A DNA stretch of 64,000 bases from positions 124,001-188,000 of the forward strand of contig NZ_VFJB01000005.1 of the NCBI RefSeq assembly GCF_008362905.1, in the 5' to 3' direction. The first letter of the stretch is position 1. Each line of letters begins with the position of its first letter. Under the pieces are notes generated by a model. That model saw only the letters and a program-made list of their open reading frames with translations, searched no databases and had not been told where the DNA came from. The position numbers and the translations under genes were made by a program. This stretch comes from Deferribacter autotrophicus (GTDB lineage: Bacteria; Chrysiogenota; Deferribacteres; Deferribacterales; Deferribacteraceae). This document shows, one piece after another, positions 53,564 to 62,744 of this stretch.

Positions 53564-54838
53564 TTATTGTTGATGAAAATCATAAACGATTTTTCCATCT
53601 TTAATGGTATAAATTGCAGCTCCAATTAATTTTTTCTTAAAAAATGGAGTATTATCAGATTTTGATTTGTTTACTTTTTCATCAAAAATGTATTCAATTT
53701 TATCGTCAATAACTGTAATATCGGCTTTTTTACCTTTGGCAATATAACCTCTATCTTTGAGGTTCAAAATTTCTGCTGGTTTATAGGATGTAAGATAAAC
53801 GAATTTTTTCATATCAAACTGTCCAGATTTTACCAGGTTTAGTGTTAGAGGAATTAAAGTTTGCAATCCCGTAATTCCAAAAGCGGCATTGTCAAATTCA
53901 ACAAATTTTTCAACTCTATGGTGAGGAGCATGATCTGTAGCAATTATATCAATGGTACCATCTTTTAATCCTTCGATTATTGCATTTTTATCTTCTTCTG
54001 TTCTTAACGGTGGGTTCATTTTGTAGTTTGTATCGTAATTTAAGAGTTCTTCATCGGTGAGTGTAAAATGATGTGGCGTTGCTTCAGCAGTTACATTAAT
54101 ACCCATTTTTTTTGCCCATCTAATCAGTTCTACACTTCCTTTTGTGCTTACATGAGCTATATGAACATGGGCTTTAGTGAGTTTTGCAAGAAGTATGTCC
54201 CTTGCAATCATCACTTCTTCTGATTCAGCCGGTATCCCTTTTAATCCTGTTATTGTGGATATTTTCCCTTCATTTATTACACCGTCTCCTGTAAGATTTT
54301 TATCTTCGGCGTGGCTAATGATAAACGATCCAAATTGACTTGCATATTCGAGGGCCCTTCTCATTACTTCGGAATTCATTACAGGTAGACCGTCATCAGA
54401 AAAGGCTATTGCACCTGCCTCTAGAATGTCTCCCATTTCCGTTAACTCTTCCCCTTTCATCCCTTTTGTCACTGCTGCAATAGGGAAAAGATCAATAAGT
54501 CCAATCTCTTTTGCTTTTTCTACCATATATCTTGTGATGGAGCTGTTGTCATTCACAGGTTTTGTGTTTGCCATTGGGAGACATGTAGTTACACCACCGG
54601 CCACTGCGGCTTTGCTGCCGGACTCAATATCCTCTTTGTATTCAAATCCGGGATCCCTGAAATGGACATGCATATCTATAAGACCTGGGACAACATATTT
54701 GCCAGAGCAATCAATTACAGTTGCACTCTCAATTTCTTCTTTTGTTATATCTTCGATTTTATCATTGTTAATCAAAATGTTTACATTTTCTTCAATTTTA
54801 TCGAAATTTATTACAGTGCAATTTTTCAAAAGTAACAT
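53564..54838 (-). CDS. pyrC: Dihydroorotase
   Basis: PyrC cyclises carbamoyl aspartate to dihydroorotate, the third step of pyrimidine synthesis. The 424 residues are of the class I (longer) type. The zinc-binding DMHVHFRDPGFEYKEDIESGSKAA is near 54, SHAEDKNLT near 176, HIAHVSTKGSVELIR near 226 and ATDHAPHH near 299. It follows pyrB by 2 bases in the pyrR-pyrB-pyrC operon. All expected metal ligands appear present, so it should be catalytic rather than an inactive scaffold. Confidence 0.96.
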   Translation of the reverse strand: MLLLKNCTVINFDKIEENVNILINNDKIEDITKEEIESATVIDCSGKYVVPGLIDMHVHFRDPGFEYKEDIESGSKAAVAGGVTTCLPMANTKPVNDNSSITRYMVEKAKEIGLIDLFPIAAVTKGMKGEELTEMGDILEAGAIAFSDDGLPVMNSEVMRRALEYASQFGSFIISHAEDKNLTGDGVINEGKISTITGLKGIPAESEEVMIARDILLAKLTKAHVHIAHVSTKGSVELIRWAKKMGINVTAEATPHHFTLTDEELLNYDTNYKMNPPLRTEEDKNAIIEGLKDGTIDIIATDHAPHHRVEKFVEFDNAAFGITGLQTLIPLTLNLVKSGQFDMKKFVYLTSYKPAEILNLKDRGYIAKGKKADITVIDDKIEYIFDEKVNKSKSDNTPFFKKKLIGAAIYTIKDGKIVYDFHQQ

Positions 54839-54840
54839 AT

Positions 54841-55770
54841 TTAACCCTCCTTCTTATTAAGTGATAGCAGATATAATACTGCCATTCTGATGGCAACACC
54901 ATTTTCCACCTGTTCAAGTATTACTGACTGTTTGCTATCGGCAAGGATACTTGGTAATTCCACACCTCTGTTAATTGGGCCTGGATGCATAATGATGGCA
55001 TCTTTTTTGGCTAATGACAAGGCTCTTTTGTTTAGTCCGAAAAATTTTGAATATTCTCTCAAAGAGGGCAACAAAAGATTTGACTGTCTTTCCCTCTGAA
55101 TTCTTAACATCATAATTACATCGGCATTTTCCACTGCTTCTTCCATGGATGAGCAAATCTTACAGTTGAAATGTTTAAAATGTTCAGGAAGCATTGTTTT
55201 AGGCCCGAAAAGACGGACGTTGATTCCTAATTTACTCATTCCCCACAAGTTTGATCTTGCTACTCTACTGTGTTCTATATCTCCCATGATTGCAACATTT
55301 AACCCTTCAAAACCACCTTTGTGTTCTTTTATAGTCATCAAATCAAGAAGAGCTTGTGTGGGATGTTCATTAGTACCATCACCGGCATTGACTACGTTTG
55401 CCTTTGTATTTTCAGCAATAAATTTAACCGATCCTGAAAAAGCGTGTCTTACTACGAAGATATCAGAGTGCATGGCTTCAATATTTTTCACTGTGTCAAT
55501 GAGAGTTTCCCCTTTTGAAGTACTACTTGAAGAAGCAGAGAAGTTGATAGTGTCTGCAGAAAGCCTTTTTCCTGCAATTTCAAAGGATGTCCTTGTCCTT
55601 GTTGATGGTTCAAAGAATAAATTAACAACCGTTTTCCCTTTTAAAGTTGGGACTTTTTTAACATCTCTTCCATTAATTTCTTTTAATTTTTCTGCTGTTT
55701 CAATAATAAATAAAATCTCTTCCTTACTAAGGTCTTTTAGACCTAGAAGATCAGTTTTGGTAAAAGACAT
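54841..55770 (-). CDS. pyrB: Aspartate carbamoyltransferase catalytic subunit
   Basis: PyrB joins carbamoyl phosphate and aspartate. The start is the ATG at 55770, with GAGGGGTG upstream; a GTG at 55782 would overlap pyrR. The 309 residues show FFEPSTRTRTSFEIAGKRL near 48, NAGDGTNEHPTQALLDLMTI near 129 and MHPGPINRGVEL near 262. No pyrI regulatory subunit gene is adjacent, so the enzyme is probably unregulated by nucleotides and control is at the transcript level through PyrR. Confidence 0.96.
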   Translation of the reverse strand: MSFTKTDLLGLKDLSKEEILFIIETAEKLKEINGRDVKKVPTLKGKTVVNLFFEPSTRTRTSFEIAGKRLSADTINFSASSSSTSKGETLIDTVKNIEAMHSDIFVVRHAFSGSVKFIAENTKANVVNAGDGTNEHPTQALLDLMTIKEHKGGFEGLNVAIMGDIEHSRVARSNLWGMSKLGINVRLFGPKTMLPEHFKHFNCKICSSMEEAVENADVIMMLRIQRERQSNLLLPSLREYSKFFGLNKRALSLAKKDAIIMHPGPINRGVELPSILADSKQSVILEQVENGVAIRMAVLYLLSLNKKEG

Positions 55771-55778
55771 AACACCCC

Positions 55779-56321
55779 TCACTTAATATTTTTACTAATG
55801 CTGATACTATCTATTCCATCTAGTTCTTTCAATTTTACATTTATTCGTTCATCAAAACTGGTGGGAACGTATTTCCCTTTGTAATTAGGCTGGATAGGAA
55901 GTTCTCTGTGACCTCTATCAATCAACACGGCAAGAATAATCTTTTTTGGCCTACCATAGTCCATTATGGCATCAAGAGCGGCTCTTGCTGTCCTTCCTGT
56001 AAAGATCACATCATCTACAAGTATGATATTTTTATTTTTTACATTAAAAGGGATTTCTGTGCCTCTTATAATGGGAAACTCCGAAATTTCCGTTAAGTCA
56101 TCTCTGTAAAGAGTGATATCCAGATATCCTATTTCGATATCCTTATCTTTAAACTGTTTTATCTTCTCCCTGATTCTATCAGCTAGTATGGCACCCCGTC
56201 TTTTGATCCCTATTATTTTAGTGTTTTCAAAATCAGTACATTTTTCTAAGATTTGAAACGTTAATCTTGTAAGGATGTTATCAAGTTCGTGGGCATTTAA
56301 GATTTCTTTTTCATATTTCAT
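55779..56321 (-). CDS. pyrR: Bifunctional pyr operon regulator / uracil phosphoribosyltransferase PyrR
   Basis: PyrR binds pyr mRNA leaders when UMP is plentiful and promotes termination; it also has weak UPRTase activity. The 180-residue protein carries the PRPP-binding loop ILVDDVIFTGRTARAALD near 105-122 and IIGIKRRGAILADRIREKI near 36, plus LIDRGHRELPIQPNYKGKYVPTS near the C-terminus, all diagnostic. The ATG has AGGAGG upstream, directly after a strong terminator hairpin. It overlaps pyrB's alternative start but not the chosen one. Confidence 0.96.
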   Translation of the reverse strand: MKYEKEILNAHELDNILTRLTFQILEKCTDFENTKIIGIKRRGAILADRIREKIKQFKDKDIEIGYLDITLYRDDLTEISEFPIIRGTEIPFNVKNKNIILVDDVIFTGRTARAALDAIMDYGRPKKIILAVLIDRGHRELPIQPNYKGKYVPTSFDERINVKLKELDGIDSISISKNIK

Positions 56322-56336
56322 AACTGCCTCCTAGTT

Positions 56337-56373
56337 AAAAAAAAAGCCTTCCGGATTAACCGGAAGGCTTTTT
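56337..56373 (-). terminator. Leader terminator (attenuator) of the pyr operon
   Basis: On the minus strand a 14-bp perfect stem (56360-56373 with 56341-56354) with a 5-base loop is followed by nine T. The hairpin ends just 16 bases before the pyrR ATG, and its T-run is followed at once by the AGGAGG site. Located between promoter and first gene, it must act as an attenuator or pyr expression would be very low. Confidence 0.9.
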
Positions 56374-56380
56374 AGCATAT

Positions 56381-56419
56381 TTATTTTATAAACCTAAAAC
56401 CTATGAATATGTTCAACAT
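56381..56419 (-). CDS. Possible 12-residue pyr leader peptide
   Basis: Within the pyrR leader an ATG at 56419 opens a frame MLNIFIGFRFIK that stops at 56381, 7 bases before the attenuator stem. An AAGGG lies 6 bases upstream of its ATG. The U-rich message just before the hairpin would suit UTP-dependent pausing as in enteric pyrBI. Alternatively the frame is chance and PyrR binds the leader RNA; I do not see a clear PyrR-binding consensus. Confidence 0.3.
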   Translation of the reverse strand: MLNIFIGFRFIK

Positions 56420-56434
56420 CAGCAACCCTTGTTG

Positions 56435-56463
56435 ATATTGTCAATTTTTAAAACAGATGTCAA
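56435..56463 (-). promoter_or_regulatory. Promoter of the pyrR-pyrB-pyrC operon
   Basis: On the minus strand, a perfect TTGACA (56458-56463) and CAATAT (56435-56440) are separated by 17 bases. The predicted start lies about 55 bases before the attenuator hairpin, leaving room for a regulatory leader. Confidence 0.75.
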
Positions 56464-56545
56464 GATTTTTCATTGATTAATCTTTACTTTTTTGCATCTG
56501 TTATTATATTCTATGAAAACTTCGAAACTTGAATGGGGAGTGGAG

Positions 56546-59374
56546 ATGCCGCAACTTACGGATAATATTTTTGATGAATTGCACGAGATAATTAAGGGGG
56601 ATGTCTATACCGATAAACTCAGAAGGTATATGCATTCCACGGATGGGAGTATTTACAGGGTAGAGCCATCCTGTGTCGTATATCCAAAGGATGAAGAGGA
56701 TGTAAAATCTGTAATTGATTTTGCTTTGAAATATGGTTTGTCAGTGCATCCTCGTGGTGCAGGTAGCGGGTTATGTGGTTCTGCTATCGGTAAAGGTATT
56801 GTGATAGATTTTATGAAATATATGAACAGACTTCTGGAAGTGAATTATGAAGAAGGTTATTTCGTGTGTGAACCTGGCTATCGTTTTGGTGAACTAGAGA
56901 AAGTAATTTCTAAAGAAGGTTTTTTCTTCCCACCTGATCCTTCCAGTGGTGAATATACATCCTTTGGGGGTATGTTCGGAACAAATGCCAGCGGTGCGCA
57001 TTCGGTGAAATATGGCAATGTTTCAGATTATGTGCTTGATGCAGATATTATTTTAAGTAATGGTGAGAAAATTGTTATTTCTGAGGTTTTAAAAAAGGAT
57101 TATGATGAACTGGATGATAATTTAAAGAGAATTTATGATCTTTATGAAAAGAATAAAGAAAAAATTGAATCAGCTTACCCCCCTGTAAAATATAATGTGA
57201 CAGGGTATAATCTGAGGGAGCTTGTAAAAGGTGGGAGGCTCGATTTATCCAAGCTGTTCTGTGGTGCCGAAGGTACTTTGGGAATTGCTACAAAGCTAAA
57301 GTTTAAAATAATCCCAAAACCTAAATATGATAGTCTTATTGTGGCTTATTTTGACGATATTATTGCCAGTGCAGAAGCAGTGCAGCTTATTTTGCCCATG
57401 GGGCCAAGTGGAATAGAAATAATGGATAAATCGCTTTTGAAGATTGCCAAAGATAATGATGAGACTTTACGTGATAAAATTCCTGATGGGATAGATAATG
57501 TATTGTTAATTGAGTTTGATTCCTTTGATAAAGATGAAGCGAGGTTGATGGCTGAAAAGGCTAAGGCACTTATAGAAGAGCATGGTTTAACAAATAGTGC
57601 TTTTTTGGCAGTGGAAAAGGAGGAAAAGGAAAAATTCTGGGCTATTAGGAAAGCTGCAGTACCGATACTGTATAAGTTGAAAGGGAGAAAGAAGATTTTA
57701 GCTTTGATAGAGGATGCTGCAGTACCTACTGATAAGCTTGTTGAGTATTTTAAAGGGCTGTATGCTCTGCTGGAAAAACATAAAGTTGATTTTGTTATTT
57801 ATGGACATATTGCGAAAGGGTTACTTCATACAAGACCACTGCTTGATTTGCAAGATCCTCATGATATAGATTACTTGAAAATATTAGCTGATGAGGTTTT
57901 TGAGCTAGTAAATTCTCTGGATGGTGCCATTTCGGGTGAGCATGGGGATGGAAGGATTAGAAGTTATTATATAGAAAAACAGTATCCTGAGATTTACCAC
58001 CTTTTTAAAGAGGTAAAAAATATATTTGATGAGAATAGTATCTTTAATCCTGAGATAATAACCCATAGTGACCCATATCAGGTGAAAAAATTCTTAAGAT
58101 TCGGCAAAGATTATCGAAGCTATGATTTACCTAATAAATTGCTTGTATGGAGTGAAGGCTTTCTTGATGAAGTGGAAAAGTGTCATGGATGTTCAAAATG
58201 TACCACCGTAACTGAAGCAACAAGGATGTGTCCTATTTACAAATTCACAAGAGATGAGGCGGCTGCGCCTAAGGCTAAAGCTAATATTTTAAGAGCTTTG
58301 GTAAGTGGTGCCATTGATGATAAGGCTCTGTTTGATAAAGCGTTTCAATATGTAATAAATCACTGCGTGAATTGTGGAAGCTGTTACAAAGAATGTCCTT
58401 CAAATGTCAACATTCCCAAAATGGCTATGGAAGCAAGGGCTCAATATGTTAAAAAATTTGGTGCCGGAATCGAGAAAAAACTTGTAGTAAGTGTTGAATT
58501 GGCTGCAAGGACTACAAGAAAGATTTCGCCACTGCTTGAAAAAGTTATGAAGCCGAAAATTGTAAGAAAAATAAATGAATTATTTACAGGGCTTGCTGAA
58601 GAAAGAGAGTTTATTGCTTTTAAGAGTAAATCACTTTTTGAGCAAGTGGAAAGGGAAGAGGGGGCAGGTGATAAATCGGTACTTTACTTTACAGGTTGTT
58701 ATGCCGGGTATATAGAGCCAAATATAGGGCTATCTACCATAAAACTTTTAAAGGCCATTGGATACAAAGTTTATATTCCAGATCAACATTGTTGCGGTTT
58801 GCCTATGATTTCAAAGGGGATGGTGGACAGTGCCAAAAAGAAGGTTAAGAAGAATTTGTCAAAATGGGGAAATCTCATTGATAAAGTAGATTATATTGTG
58901 GTTTCCTGTTCATCCTGCGGATTATCATTGCTACAAGAGTGGGGGTATCTGTTAAATACGGAAGAGATTGAGAAGATAAAAAGTAAGGTTGTTCATATTA
59001 CAAAACTGTTAAACGATAACCTTGAAAAGTTAGAAATAAAACCTGATGGTAAAAAGTATGCCTATCATATGCCTTGCCATTTGAAGGCTCAAAAGTATGC
59101 TAACAGTTCTATTGATCTAATGCAAAAAAGTTTGGGCTATGATATCAAAAATTTAAATTCTCACTGTTGTGGTATTGCAGGAAGTTGGGGGCTTTCCGCA
59201 GAAAATTATGATTTGAGTATGGAGATTGCCTCTGATTTACATAGAAAACTCAATGACTCAAATGCGGAAATAGCGGTTACCGATTGTCCGACATGTAGAA
59301 TACAGATGGAACATATAAGTGATAAACATGTTTTGCATCCTGTGGAGGTGCTTGCTAAGTGCTTAAAAGATTAA
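56546..59374 (+). CDS. Fused FAD-linked oxidase / Fe-S oxidoreductase (GlcD-GlcF type)
   Basis: This 942-residue protein is likely an FAD-dependent 2-hydroxyacid (D-lactate or glycolate) dehydrogenase. It has an FAD-binding PCMH domain (about 35-215, HPRGAGSGLCGSAIGKGIVIDF), an FAD-oxidase C-domain (about 240-520, with GHIAKGLLHTRP and SGEHGDGRIRSYY) and two 4Fe-4S motifs (CHGCSKC near 545 and CVNCGSCYKECP near 607). Two CCG domains follow (CCGLPM near 750; CCGIAG near 874) and may bind a non-cubane cluster or pass electrons to quinone. The start at 56546 is chosen for the GGGGAG just upstream. It ends inside the next gene's start. Confidence 0.92.
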   Translation: MPQLTDNIFDELHEIIKGDVYTDKLRRYMHSTDGSIYRVEPSCVVYPKDEEDVKSVIDFALKYGLSVHPRGAGSGLCGSAIGKGIVIDFMKYMNRLLEVNYEEGYFVCEPGYRFGELEKVISKEGFFFPPDPSSGEYTSFGGMFGTNASGAHSVKYGNVSDYVLDADIILSNGEKIVISEVLKKDYDELDDNLKRIYDLYEKNKEKIESAYPPVKYNVTGYNLRELVKGGRLDLSKLFCGAEGTLGIATKLKFKIIPKPKYDSLIVAYFDDIIASAEAVQLILPMGPSGIEIMDKSLLKIAKDNDETLRDKIPDGIDNVLLIEFDSFDKDEARLMAEKAKALIEEHGLTNSAFLAVEKEEKEKFWAIRKAAVPILYKLKGRKKILALIEDAAVPTDKLVEYFKGLYALLEKHKVDFVIYGHIAKGLLHTRPLLDLQDPHDIDYLKILADEVFELVNSLDGAISGEHGDGRIRSYYIEKQYPEIYHLFKEVKNIFDENSIFNPEIITHSDPYQVKKFLRFGKDYRSYDLPNKLLVWSEGFLDEVEKCHGCSKCTTVTEATRMCPIYKFTRDEAAAPKAKANILRALVSGAIDDKALFDKAFQYVINHCVNCGSCYKECPSNVNIPKMAMEARAQYVKKFGAGIEKKLVVSVELAARTTRKISPLLEKVMKPKIVRKINELFTGLAEEREFIAFKSKSLFEQVEREEGAGDKSVLYFTGCYAGYIEPNIGLSTIKLLKAIGYKVYIPDQHCCGLPMISKGMVDSAKKKVKKNLSKWGNLIDKVDYIVVSCSSCGLSLLQEWGYLLNTEEIEKIKSKVVHITKLLNDNLEKLEIKPDGKKYAYHMPCHLKAQKYANSSIDLMQKSLGYDIKNLNSHCCGIAGSWGLSAENYDLSMEIASDLHRKLNDSNAEIAVTDCPTCRIQMEHISDKHVLHPVEVLAKCLKD

Positions 59375-60564
59375 TAGTTTTTTGTTTTTTTATTTTTACT
59401 TTTTTCTCTACTTATGCCGAAGATAGCTCAGACTATTTTTTGGCGGTTTCCACTTACAAGGATGGTTTTTATGATGTGGCGGAAATGAGTTTGCATGATT
59501 ATCTGAAAGATGCGGAAGATAAAAAGAAAATTTTATTTGCAAACTATCTACTTTACAAAATAAACTTTAAAAAGAAAAATTTTGATGAGGCACTGAAATA
59601 TATAGAGCTGATTGAAAATACAAAGGATGAAAGAATCAATTTTAAGGATGTTAAAGCTGATAAACTGTTGATTCTTGCTACGAAAGACTGTAAAGTAGCC
59701 AAAAGGTATTTGGATAAAAACTTTTTTAATGAGACTTTAGCTGCCTATTTAAAATCAAACTGTTCCGTGGATAAAGATATTTCTAAAGAGAGTTTAAAAT
59801 TAAGATTGCCAAATGATATGAGATTGCTTCTTGCCGTAAAACTTAAAGATTATCCTGATGAGGTGGTAAAACAGTTTTCGAAGCTCAATGTGAAAAAAAT
59901 TGCAAACAAATATAAAAAATCTTTTGCCGTGTATTTTTATAAAAATAAAAAATACGATTATTTTTGGAAAATATACAATCTTTATAAAGACAGTGACCTT
60001 GTGAATCTTGCTCTGGAAAGGGTTTGGAACTTGAAGAGGTATGATTCCTTTGTTAAGAGTTTTGAGATAAATAGAAAGAAATTCCGTGTTAACAGTGTGA
60101 ATTATTGTAGAGCTTATGAAGCGTATAGAAAGTTGGGTAAAAGCGCTGATTGCAATTTGCTTGATAAATGTTTTAAGAAGAAAGATGGTGCTTATTATAA
60201 GGCAAAATTATCCTGTTATCAAACTAATAACGATAAGGAAGGGTTTGTTAAAACTTTTTCTATTACTTTCAATAAATATAGGAATGTTGCATGTGAGTTT
60301 GGAGTGTATGGATATGAGATTGGTAAAGTAGGCATAAACGATTTGCAAAAATGTGATAACAGGTATGATATTGCTGAACAGCTGATTGCAGATGAGAAGG
60401 GAGAAGCAGTGTTGAAGCTTATGAGCGTTGATAATAGTGATAAGGGAAAATATTATAAGGTATTGGCATATTTACTTTTAGAGGATACAAACTCAGCGGA
60501 GAAAGTTTTTAATTCCATTAAAGATGAAAAAATAAAGAAGGAATTGTTGAAATTGTTACAATGA
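59359..60564 (+). CDS. Unknown exported protein with helical repeats, 401 residues
   Basis: I do not recognise a named family. A signal peptide (about 1-20, ending TYA) is followed by a lysine- and tyrosine-rich, predicted helical protein whose repeated pattern (for example NYLLYKINFKKKNFDEALKYIELIENTKDE) recalls tetratricopeptide repeats. The start is GTG at 59359, overlapping the oxidoreductase gene by 16 bases, with GGAGG about 11 bases upstream. It overlaps the next gene by 4 bases. A periplasmic scaffold or assembly role is inference from the TPR-like look. Confidence 0.75.
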   Translation: MLKRLIVFCFFIFTFFSTYAEDSSDYFLAVSTYKDGFYDVAEMSLHDYLKDAEDKKKILFANYLLYKINFKKKNFDEALKYIELIENTKDERINFKDVKADKLLILATKDCKVAKRYLDKNFFNETLAAYLKSNCSVDKDISKESLKLRLPNDMRLLLAVKLKDYPDEVVKQFSKLNVKKIANKYKKSFAVYFYKNKKYDYFWKIYNLYKDSDLVNLALERVWNLKRYDSFVKSFEINRKKFRVNSVNYCRAYEAYRKLGKSADCNLLDKCFKKKDGAYYKAKLSCYQTNNDKEGFVKTFSITFNKYRNVACEFGVYGYEIGKVGINDLQKCDNRYDIAEQLIADEKGEAVLKLMSVDNSDKGKYYKVLAYLLLEDTNSAEKVFNSIKDEKIKKELLKLLQ

Positions 60565-61289
60565 AAAAGGTTATAATTTTAATCGCGGTATTATTTTTGA
60601 TAGCTGCCGGTACAGTTTGGTATTATTTAAACAGTGCTACTTATAAATTGTACAGGGAAGCTGCAGCTTTGGCGGAAGAGGAAAAGTATCATGAGGCGTA
60701 TGCAAAGATTATTGAATCTTTAAAATATTATAAATTCAATAAGAAATCTCTGGTACTGAAGGCAAGACTTTACAAGATAATCAAAGCTGAAGAAGACTAT
60801 AAAAAGGCTGAAAGACTTTACAAAGAGGCAAAAAAAGCGTATTTTATAGAAGATTATGAAACGGCAAAAAAATACATCGCCGAGTGTTTTGATTTGTTAA
60901 TTAATATTCCAAGCGATGTACCTATTAAAGAAAAAGCCGATATGCTTCTTGAAGAAGTAAAAAAGGATATTGATAGATTTTCTATAGTGATTTCTAAAGC
61001 ATATATTAATAAAGCATTAACTCTTTCAGCTAAAGGCGATTATGTGGCGGCATATGAGTATCTGGAAAGGCTAGGGTTTGAAAATGAAAAGGTGAAAAGA
61101 TTGAAGATGGATTTTGCCTTTGAAATCGGAAATAAAAGGTACACTTATGTGCTTTCCCATAAAGGGAGTGCTGATAAAACTTATATTAATGATGCAATAT
61201 ATTGGCTGTCAAAGGTGGATAAAACACATCCAAAATATGAAATGGCTCAGAAAGAGCTGAAAGTGTTGAAGGGTTTATTAAGTAAATGA
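60561..61289 (+). CDS. Unknown membrane-anchored TPR-like protein, 242 residues
   Basis: This protein has an uncleaved-looking N-terminal hydrophobic helix (about 4-22, VIILIAVLFLIAAGTVWYYL) followed by helical repeats rich in Ala, Lys and Tyr (AAALAEEEKYHEAYAKIIESLKYYKFNKKSL, then YKEAKKAYFIEDYETAKKYIAEC), which look like tetratricopeptide repeats. It overlaps the preceding exported TPR-like gene by 4 bases, so the two probably work together at the inner membrane/periplasm. No function is assigned. Confidence 0.75.
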   Translation: MKKVIILIAVLFLIAAGTVWYYLNSATYKLYREAAALAEEEKYHEAYAKIIESLKYYKFNKKSLVLKARLYKIIKAEEDYKKAERLYKEAKKAYFIEDYETAKKYIAECFDLLINIPSDVPIKEKADMLLEEVKKDIDRFSIVISKAYINKALTLSAKGDYVAAYEYLERLGFENEKVKRLKMDFAFEIGNKRYTYVLSHKGSADKTYINDAIYWLSKVDKTHPKYEMAQKELKVLKGLLSK

Positions 61290-61305
61290 TATATTTTGTT
61301 TTGAG

Positions 61306-61370
61306 ATTGCTTCCCCGACCAACCGGTATATACATCTTTGTGAGGATCCGCCCTGGAGCGGAGAAAAAAC
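61306..61370. repeat. Dispersed intergenic repeat fragment upstream of miaB
   Basis: GAGATTGCTTCC at the left, then TTTGTGAGGATCCGCCC and, after a TCCGC/GCGGA mini-palindrome, ACAATTTTA. The same ordered words occur at 51984-52050. It is a degraded member of the GAGATTGCTT / CATTGYGA family. Confidence 0.6.
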
Positions 61371-61415
61371 AATTTTAAAAATAAGGAATTAAGAGAGGAG
61401 TAATAGGAGTAAGAT

Positions 61416-62738
61416 ATGAGTAAACTTTATATAAGAACCTTTGGTTGTCAGATGAATGAATACGACTCAGAGAGGATTGCTTCTGTTTTTGCAGAGCGTG
61501 GTTATGACTTAACAGATAATATAAAAGAGGCTGATTTTGCCGTTATCAATACGTGCAGTGTAAGGGAAAAGCCTTATCATAAGGTGGAGAGTGAGCTTGG
61601 CAGATTAAAGTTTATGAAAAGAAATAAGCCTAATTTTAAAATAGCTGTATGTGGTTGTGTTGCGCAGCAGGATGGCGAAAAGTTTCTTGATAGATTTGAC
61701 TATGTGGACTTGGTATTCGGGACAAGTGCTATAAACAGGCTTCACTCTTTACTTGATCTGGTAGAGCAAGGAGAGAGAGTATGTGATGTAAATGAAGCGG
61801 AGGATGAGCTTTCCATCCCTGTTTTTGCAAGGGAAAAAAAGGTATCAGCTTTTGTAACGATTATGAAGGGGTGCGATAACTTTTGCTCATACTGTATTGT
61901 ACCTTATGTCAGGGGTAGAGAAAAGAGTCGTAAACCTGATGAAATATTGGATGAAGTAAAATATCTAGTGGATAATGGAGTAAAAGAGGTTACTCTCCTT
62001 GGACAAAATGTAAACTCATATGGGAAAAACCTTGATGAAACAATTACTTTTGCAGAGCTACTTTATAAGGTTCATGAGATAAATGGGCTTGAAAGATTAA
62101 GGTTTGTTACTTCTCATCCAAAGGATTTTGGTGATGATTTGATTTTTGCCATCAGGGATTTACCGAAAATATGCGAATATCTTCATTTGCCTCTACAGGC
62201 AGGCTCAAGCAGGATTCTTAAACTAATGAATAGAAAATATTCTTATGAAGAGTATAGAGATAAGGTTTTAAAGGCAAAAGAGATGATTCCTGATTTAGCA
62301 CTGTCTTCCGATTTCATTGTGGGATTTCCAGGTGAAACTGAAGATGACTTTGAGATGACATTAAAGGCTTTGGAAGAGATAAGATATGAATCTATTTTTG
62401 CCTTCAAATATTCACCAAGACCGAAAACTAAAGCAAGCATGTGGGAAGATGATGTGAGTGAAGAGGAAAAATCAAGAAGGCTTGATGAAGTTTTAAAACT
62501 TCAATCGAAAATTACTGAAGAAATTAATAAGAGTTATGTGGGTAAAGTACAAGAGATATTGGTTGAAGGGGTTAGCAAAAAGGATAAAAATGTTTTTTCG
62601 GGTAGAAACAGGCAAAATAAGGTTGTAAATATTTTGTCAAATTATAAATTAAATATAGGTGATATTGTTACCGTTGAAATTACTGAAGCTAAAAAGAATT
62701 CATTATTGGGAAGAGTGGTTGAATATGCTGGGAGGTAG
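61416..62738 (+). CDS. miaB: tRNA-2-methylthio-N6-dimethylallyladenosine synthase MiaB
   Basis: MiaB is a radical-SAM enzyme that adds the 2-methylthio group to i6A37 in tRNA. The 440 residues have the UPF0004 domain (TFGCQMNEYDSERIA near 8, NTCSVREKPYHKVESELGRL near 46 and CGCVAQQDGE near 79), which binds the auxiliary cluster. The radical-SAM core shows KGCDNFCSYCIVPYVRGREKSR near 151, and a C-terminal TRAM domain spans about 375-438. GGAG-rich sequence precedes the ATG. The MNE..D..R pattern separates it from RimO and MtaB. Confidence 0.96.
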   Translation: MSKLYIRTFGCQMNEYDSERIASVFAERGYDLTDNIKEADFAVINTCSVREKPYHKVESELGRLKFMKRNKPNFKIAVCGCVAQQDGEKFLDRFDYVDLVFGTSAINRLHSLLDLVEQGERVCDVNEAEDELSIPVFAREKKVSAFVTIMKGCDNFCSYCIVPYVRGREKSRKPDEILDEVKYLVDNGVKEVTLLGQNVNSYGKNLDETITFAELLYKVHEINGLERLRFVTSHPKDFGDDLIFAIRDLPKICEYLHLPLQAGSSRILKLMNRKYSYEEYRDKVLKAKEMIPDLALSSDFIVGFPGETEDDFEMTLKALEEIRYESIFAFKYSPRPKTKASMWEDDVSEEEKSRRLDEVLKLQSKITEEINKSYVGKVQEILVEGVSKKDKNVFSGRNRQNKVVNILSNYKLNIGDIVTVEITEAKKNSLLGRVVEYAGR

Positions 62739-62744
62739 TATTTT

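Noticed and set aside
54426-54860. A 144-codon plus-strand frame opposite pyrC
   Set aside because: Antisense shadow of a conserved gene, with no motif or independent start signal.
55145-55786. A 213-codon plus-strand frame opposite pyrB
   Set aside because: It is the mirror of a well-conserved pyrB coding region; its amino-acid make-up (Ser/Leu/Phe-rich, no motif) is typical of an antisense shadow.
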